Of a stretch of 64,000 nt of DNA, positions 59,325 to 64,000 are shown piece by piece. Numbering within the stretch: position 1 is the stretch's first letter; every line of letters begins with the position of its first letter. The position numbers and the translations under genes are program-made. The stretch is from positions 248,001 through 312,000 of the forward strand of contig NW_027248939.1 in the NCBI RefSeq assembly GCF_036711975.1, in the 5' to 3' direction. Below the pieces are notes generated by a model. It was not told the origin of the DNA and made no database searches. It was given only the letters and a program-made list of their open reading frames with translations. The DNA is from Onthophagus taurus (lineage: Eukaryota > Arthropoda > Insecta > Coleoptera > Scarabaeidae).

Positions 59325-59649
59325 CAGTTCACCCAGGGGGGTGAAGGTAGTATCTAGTATTTAAAAGTCGGCAACGCCTACGTCACATTCATGCCATGCA
59401 TACGCAAATGCCAATTCTCCCACTTGTTTACTGGCAAGTTACCCCCACTTCTGCATGGTCTGTCCCAAACGCGCCACACGTGACACAGACGCGCCAGTAA
59501 GGCCAGGCGCAAATAAAAACGCAGATTGGCGAGGTGACACAGGGTGACGCGCCGCAGGAGAAAACTGCGCGCAGTTTCCAAGCGCAAATTGAAACGCAGA
59601 TCCGCATTTTCTTTCAGGGGTGAGTCTAATTTCGCAAGTCACGTAGCTG

Positions 59650-62061
59650 TTGTCAAACACGTCGTTCACTGGAAATCGTGTAATAATGGATTCTAGAATG
59701 GCTGAAAAAGTGCTGATGCTTATTGATCTGAGTTCAGAAAGTGATTGTGATGACGACGATGATACGAACATTTTGTTGTTGTCTTCATTAAAAGATAAGT
59801 CAATGACTAGCGAATATATAAAGAAAAGGTTGTCTCATGGAGAATTCGCCTTAACAAAGGAATTTAATGAGTTAAAATTTACCAACTACTTTCGTATGAA
59901 TCGCGATCAGTTCAGTGAAGTGCATGAATTAATAAAGAATGAAATTGAAACATCAGGAAGTAACGCAGCATCCATTGGGACAGAGGAAAAACTTGCTGTT
60001 TTCCTAAGGTAAGCATTTTTCATTAATGTACATTCAGTGCGCGTCTAAAGTCCGGACCTCTCCTTAACCCTTATTTTTATAGGATCTAGGTATTTCATAA
60101 CATCTCTTTAATTTCATTGGGTTTTAAATCATAAAACAACACTGTAGTATATTTCTTGATGTTGTAATTACAAAATATTCTGAGGAGTACAAAACTTTAT
60201 ACGAAAAATAGCTTAATTAGTATTGTGAAAAAACGTGGTAATGAGGTTTGCCAAAGTATTGTGTGGGTAGTCCTCAATAGTGTCCATCGTTGAGTTATGA
60301 TCTGAGGAAGAACAAAGGGACGGAGTGCCGGCGTAAGACCGGTAGCATGTCTGCTGACTGCTACCATGCGTTTCATTGTATGAGTATCCAGCAACGTTCA
60401 CAGACGGGTTACATGTCTGCTGACTGCTGTGTGTGGTTCCAGGAAGGTTCAATAATGTTGCTTCCATGTTTGAGACTCCCTGATATATTTTATTCCGAAG
60501 TGTTAACTGAGATGCCGGGGGCATTGTTTTAACAGTCTCATACATAGAAATAAAGAAATGATATAGGGGATCACTGGGAGTATTGATTTCTTTTAAGAGT
60601 TGTTTTCTTTCTTCCGATCTTCTTATTGACATCTGTTGACGAAATTCCATGTTGTTTTTTATTAAAGCAGCAATATTATTCTTTTTCATTTTAGTATACT
60701 GTGTCGAGTGGACATTTTTTCTTTCTTTCGGGAAAGATGTTATGGGTGTAGCTTGTGAGCTCTGTGCAGCGGTGCTAGCGATGTTACCATCCATAGTATT
60801 CAGAATTGTGCCTGGAGTACTTGGGGATTGAGTACCACCCTCATACTCATTATCATTGTCGCTCATAACATTTTGTGTATCTCGTTCCTTATTAGGATCA
60901 TAGTCCTCAGAAGGAAAGTTGGGAGACTGAGCGTCATCACAGTCGCTGTCGCCTTGCAAGATTCCATCTCGCATTCTGTTGGTCGTAAAAGGTTGAAGAA
61001 AGCCCATTTCTTTTTGGAACTTCCAAAGTTTTATGGCTTCAGCGGCCGCTCCACTTCGCTTTACTTTTTTTTGCCTTCGTAAGGCATCTCTAAGAGAATG
61101 TCTCAGTTTCTCCCATACCGATTTAGCAGCAGCCCCTGTAACAAAACAATTTAATAACAAATAATTTAAATTATAATGGAAAACGTGAATGAAATTTTGA
61201 AGGATGAGCACAACTACACAATGTTTTTGTTGCAGGTATTTAGCCTCAGGAAACAGCTACAAAAGTATTGGGTACAGCTATAGAATGGGTGATCGAACAG
61301 TCTCTAGCATTGTAAATCAAGTATCGAAAGCTATATGGAAAGTATTGCAGCCTTTACACATGCCCGAACCCACAGCGCAACACTGGATGTCAACCGCATG
61401 TCAAATCTGGATCTTCATATTTTAACTATAAACATACATTCTCAATTGTGCTAATGGCGGTGGTTGATTCAGCATATAGATTCATCACCATTGATGTAGG
61501 CTCCATGGGTAGATTCAGTGACGGAAATATCTTTAATAGCAGTGTACTTGGGAGAAAAATTACGAAACAAACTTTGAACCTTCCACAGCCAACTTATTTC
61601 CCACCTACGGATGACTCGCTGCCTTATGTTTTTGTCGCAGACGATTACATGAAAATGTGATGCGTCCATTTCCAAGACGAAGTGTAATGGACAATTACGG
61701 AAACAAAGTGTTTAATTACCGGTTATCTCGAGCACGACAAACCGTTGAATGTTCATTTGGGATACTTGCTTCGCGATTCAGCGTGTTTCAAAAACTGTTT
61801 GAAATTCATGTGGATAGCGTAGCACATGTTGTGAAGGCAGCATGCGTATTGCATAACTACTTAACCAACTTCCCTACCCTTCTCCCAAATACAGAAGACG
61901 TCATTCAAGGTATGCCACAACATCAGCTGCGACCAATGACACGTAACAACAACCGAAGTGCAAGAGAAGCATTTGCAGTTCGACAAAAATTCACGGACTA
62001 TTTTAATTCGACAGGAAAGGTCCCGTGGCAAGGAGATTGTATTTTAAGAGGACAGTATTAA
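59650..62061 (+). pseudogene. Harbinger transposase, deleted for the first catalytic Asp
   Basis: Exon 1 (59650 or 59686 to 60008) carries FTNYFRMNRDQFSEVHELIK and ends at a GTAAGC donor. Exon 2 begins near 61236 after TTGTTGCAG with YLASGNSYKSIGYSYRMGDR, then an internal deletion near 61390-61402 removes the segment with the first catalytic Asp (normally a GSIDGKH motif) and shifts frame. It continues YFNYKHTFSIVLMAVVD, FVADD (second Asp), another small deletion near 61645, then FNYRLSRARQTVECSFGILA with the catalytic Glu, ending at 62059. Inactive by sequence. Confidence 0.88.
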
Positions 62062-62281
62062 CTTTAGACTATATTACTTTTGATGTAACTTTTAAATTAA
62101 AATAAACATACATAAATCTACAATACTACGATACTTTTGAAAACTTACCACTCTTCAAATCTGCTTCCTTTGTGACTTCTTCCCATAGTTCACTTTTTAG
62201 CTTGCTCTTCATATAATCGCGATGGCTCGTATCATATAAAATTGTTCTCCTCCTAACCGCTTCAATTAATTTTTCCTCCAT
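60213..62281 (-). CDS. Harbinger MADF-domain accessory protein, intact
   Basis: Exon 1 62281-62149 and exon 2 61135-60213, GT-AG with matching phase (1), total 351 aa. The N-terminus MEEKLIEAVRRRTILYDTSH, then ELWEEVTKEADLKSG-A and SVWEKLRHSLRDAL, is a MADF/Myb-SANT-like DNA-binding domain. In Harbinger elements this protein accompanies the transposase to the nucleus and DNA ends. The middle is acidic and low complexity; the C-terminus contains FFISMYETVKTMPPASQLTLR, a BESS-like segment often found at the end of MADF proteins. No stop or frameshift, unlike its partner transposase. Confidence 0.85.
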
Positions 62282-62499
62282 GATAACCAAAACACAGCTC
62301 AACCTCACGTCTTGTCACGTTGGAAATCTGCGTCACAATCACTACTTGGCGCAGGACGCCGTGAGTCGTATCTGCGTCGCGTCACCTCGCCGCCTAATTT
62401 GCGCGTCTCGATTCATCTATGTTTCACAAAAACTCACTCTGCGTCACCCTGCGTCACCTCGCCAACCTGCGTTTCTATTTGCGCCTGGCCTAACACAAT

Positions 62500-64000
62500 C
62501 GTGATGAAATAACCGCGAAATAACTGTTGTTGTGTGAGGTTATGTGATATTAATTTTGAGGCAAGTTCTTTTAATTAATTTCTTATTAATTTTTCGATTG
62601 TTGCATTGTAATTTTCTTGTATTGCCATGTCTAATTTCGCCGCATCATCCTTATCTAGAAAGAAGTGGTCCTGTAAATACCCTTCCTGCCAAAACGCCTA
62701 TTTTACTAATAACCCAAACAACCCCAAATTTCATAGATTCCCTAGAGATCCTGTAGTGTGTGAATCCTGGAAATCTTTATGTACCTTAAATAAATCCGTT
62801 AAATCCCTAAACCTTTATGTATGTCAGGACCATTTCTCCGACTCGGATTACAACAACCCCGAAAAAATCTCTTTAAAATATAATTCTCTCCCAAAACCTT
62901 TTCCCAGAGATCCCGTTTCGAATACCTGTAGTACCTCTGAAGTACCTGTGGTACAAACCAGTTTACCTACCATTTCTGTTCCTGATATTGGCGTTGAATC
63001 TGGAGCGGTTTGCCATAATAACTTAGATTTTTCTTATCTTTTTGAGGATGTGGAGGCAACAAGAGTTTCAAAGTTGCATGATAATTGTTTAGAACCCCAA
63101 CGGAAAAATGATAGAGTTCATCGCGATACAATGTCGAAATTGTCTAAGTTAAAAGGACAGCTTAAAAATGTAAAAGCTGAGTTGAGCTGTGTAAGGAAAC
63201 TATATAACGAGGGCCGATTTGAGTCTATCGAAAGTACTTTGAATGCTGTGACGAAGGAATTTATTAATTCTCAGTTACGGAATTCAAGTAGAACACCTTC
63301 AGGTAAACGATCGACTTTGGATGATAAAGTATTTGCTTTGTCAATCTATAAAAGGAGCCCCCGGTTGTATCGTTACCTTTAAGTTCATTTTGAGTTACCT
63401 TCAATAAGAACTTTGAAAGGCGTGTTCTCCCATATTCTAATGTAGCTGCTTTAAATTCACTTTACGGAGAAAACGTTCACGTATTTGATGTAAATGATCA
63501 GAAAGTATGTACGATCTTTGATGTTCCCCATTTACTCAAAAACACACGTAATGCACTTTTGAGATACAATATCGAGTATAGGGGTAAAAAGTACGCAAAA
63601 TTTGAATATATTCGGGGTGCATTTAATTTAGATCAGCAGCGTAGAACTAACAAGCAGTTCCCGAAACTGAAAACCGAATATTTTAACTTTGATAATTCTT
63701 TCATAAAAATGAAGGTGAAAGTGGCTGCAGCTCAGTTGAGGTATACAATTGCAGCGTCTATCGAGACTTTTCATGTGACTGGAGACTTACCTGTTGAGGC
63801 TTTAGACACAGCGGAATTTGTTGATACCGTAGATAAATTGTTTGATTCACTGAATGGGTCGTCTCGATATCCTAAACACAGTAAAGAATTTCGTAGGGCG
63901 TTGGACCAAGACTCTCCTCATTTAAAATTTTGGTCGGATATTTTACCCGAAATTAAGCAATAGAAAATGATTGACAATAAGATTGGTAAGGACTGCACAA
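62500..64000 (+). mobile_element. P-superfamily element, 5' part
   Basis: Ten bases after the Harbinger right end the sequence CGTGATGAAATAAC begins, which closely resembles the known Drosophila P-element terminus (CATGATGAAATAAC). The preceding AACACAAT (62492-62499) would be the left copy of an 8-bp duplication; the partner lies outside the window. The coding region starts at 62627 and the element runs off the right edge. Confidence 0.75.
62627..63963 (+). pseudogene. P-element transposase with THAP domain, internally deleted
   Basis: The THAP zinc finger (C2CH) is at residues ~15-75: WSCKYPSCQNAYF, KFHRFPRDPVVCESW, LYVCQDHF, plus a late SLKYNSLPKPFP. A coiled coil follows (~165-200, KLSKLKGQLKNVKAELSCVR), then RSTLDDKVFALSIYKRSPRL. 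A frameshift near 63379 and a deletion remove most of the RNase H-like catalytic core; the sequence resumes at ~63430 with VFDVNDQKVCTIFDVPHLLK NTRNALL, the start of the GTP-binding insertion domain, open to a stop at 63961. It cannot be a working transposase, but the DNA-binding half is intact and could in principle act as a repressor, as truncated P products do. Confidence 0.88.

Larger units (their letters stand above)
59501..62490. mobile_element. PIF/Harbinger element, TAA target duplication
   Basis: TIRs begin GGCCAGGCGCAAATA at 59501 and inverted at 62490; the similarity extends ~45 bp (including ACGCAG, TTGGCGAGGTGAC and CAGGGTGACGC). TAA flanks both ends (59498-59500 and 62491-62493). 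It encodes the two expected genes: transposase (plus strand) and a MADF-type DNA-binding protein (minus strand) transcribed toward each other. Confidence 0.92.

Noticed and set aside
60290..61082. Plus-strand frames inside the Harbinger element
   Set aside because: Antisense to the intact MADF gene.
1..64000. tRNA, rRNA and CRISPR features
   Set aside because: No cloverleaf with a convincing B box, no rRNA core sequence and no regularly spaced identical repeats were seen on either strand.

Overview
The window reads as AT-rich insect nuclear DNA. It has spliced genes of insect families (a fatty acyl-CoA reductase, a 7tm_6 odorant receptor, a fragmentary glycoside hydrolase family 1) inside a dense mass of transposable elements typical of TE-rich insect genomes: Gypsy, Copia, Penelope, Jockey/RTE-type LINEs, hAT, pogo, mariner, Harbinger, a TTAA-inserting element and a P element. 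I see no bacterial features, no CRISPR array and no tRNA or rRNA gene. I cannot name the order or species from the sequence alone.

Region by region. 1-1250: Copia fragment. 1351-10587 (minus): a fatty acyl-CoA reductase gene. Its exon-intron phases agree throughout, and its 7.3-kb third intron has collected degenerate LINEs (2641-6745) and a hAT element (6761-9295) that itself carries a pogo-type element. 11859-12550: Gypsy gag-protease remnant. 12722-16119: a near full-length Penelope-like element with RT, GIY-YIG endonuclease, inverted head repeat and hammerhead-ribozyme-like motif. 17289-18779 (minus): an odorant receptor gene. 19521-24131: several TIR elements without coding capacity, one nested in another. 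24300-25537 (minus): an unrecognised spliced gene remnant. 26415-34275: Gypsy A, split by a TTAA element, a solo LTR and a LINE that itself contains a SINE-like insert. 34624-35400: a promoter-intron-inverted-repeat locus built from two inverted glycoside hydrolase 1 fragments, a candidate long hairpin RNA. 35759-42145: mariner-like elements and an in-frame RT::transposase chimera. 42190-44800: Gypsy B with a Penelope hammerhead fragment inside. 46195-59324: Gypsy C, split by Gypsy D (154-bp LTRs, 49953-58959), whose gag is split by a 5.3-kb multi-arm foldback. 59501-62490: a Harbinger element with intact MADF accessory protein and broken transposase. 62500-end: a 5' P element with THAP domain and internal deletion.

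Only the acyl-CoA reductase, the odorant receptor and the Harbinger MADF gene look intact as host-style or element open reading frames; nearly everything else is decayed. Many insertions can be ordered in time by nesting and by exact target-site duplications: TTAA; 8-bp for hAT-like and P-like elements; 5-bp for LTR elements; TAA for Harbinger; TA for pogo/mariner. Those duplications are the strongest direct evidence in the window. Family names come from motif recognition by eye; no database search was run.
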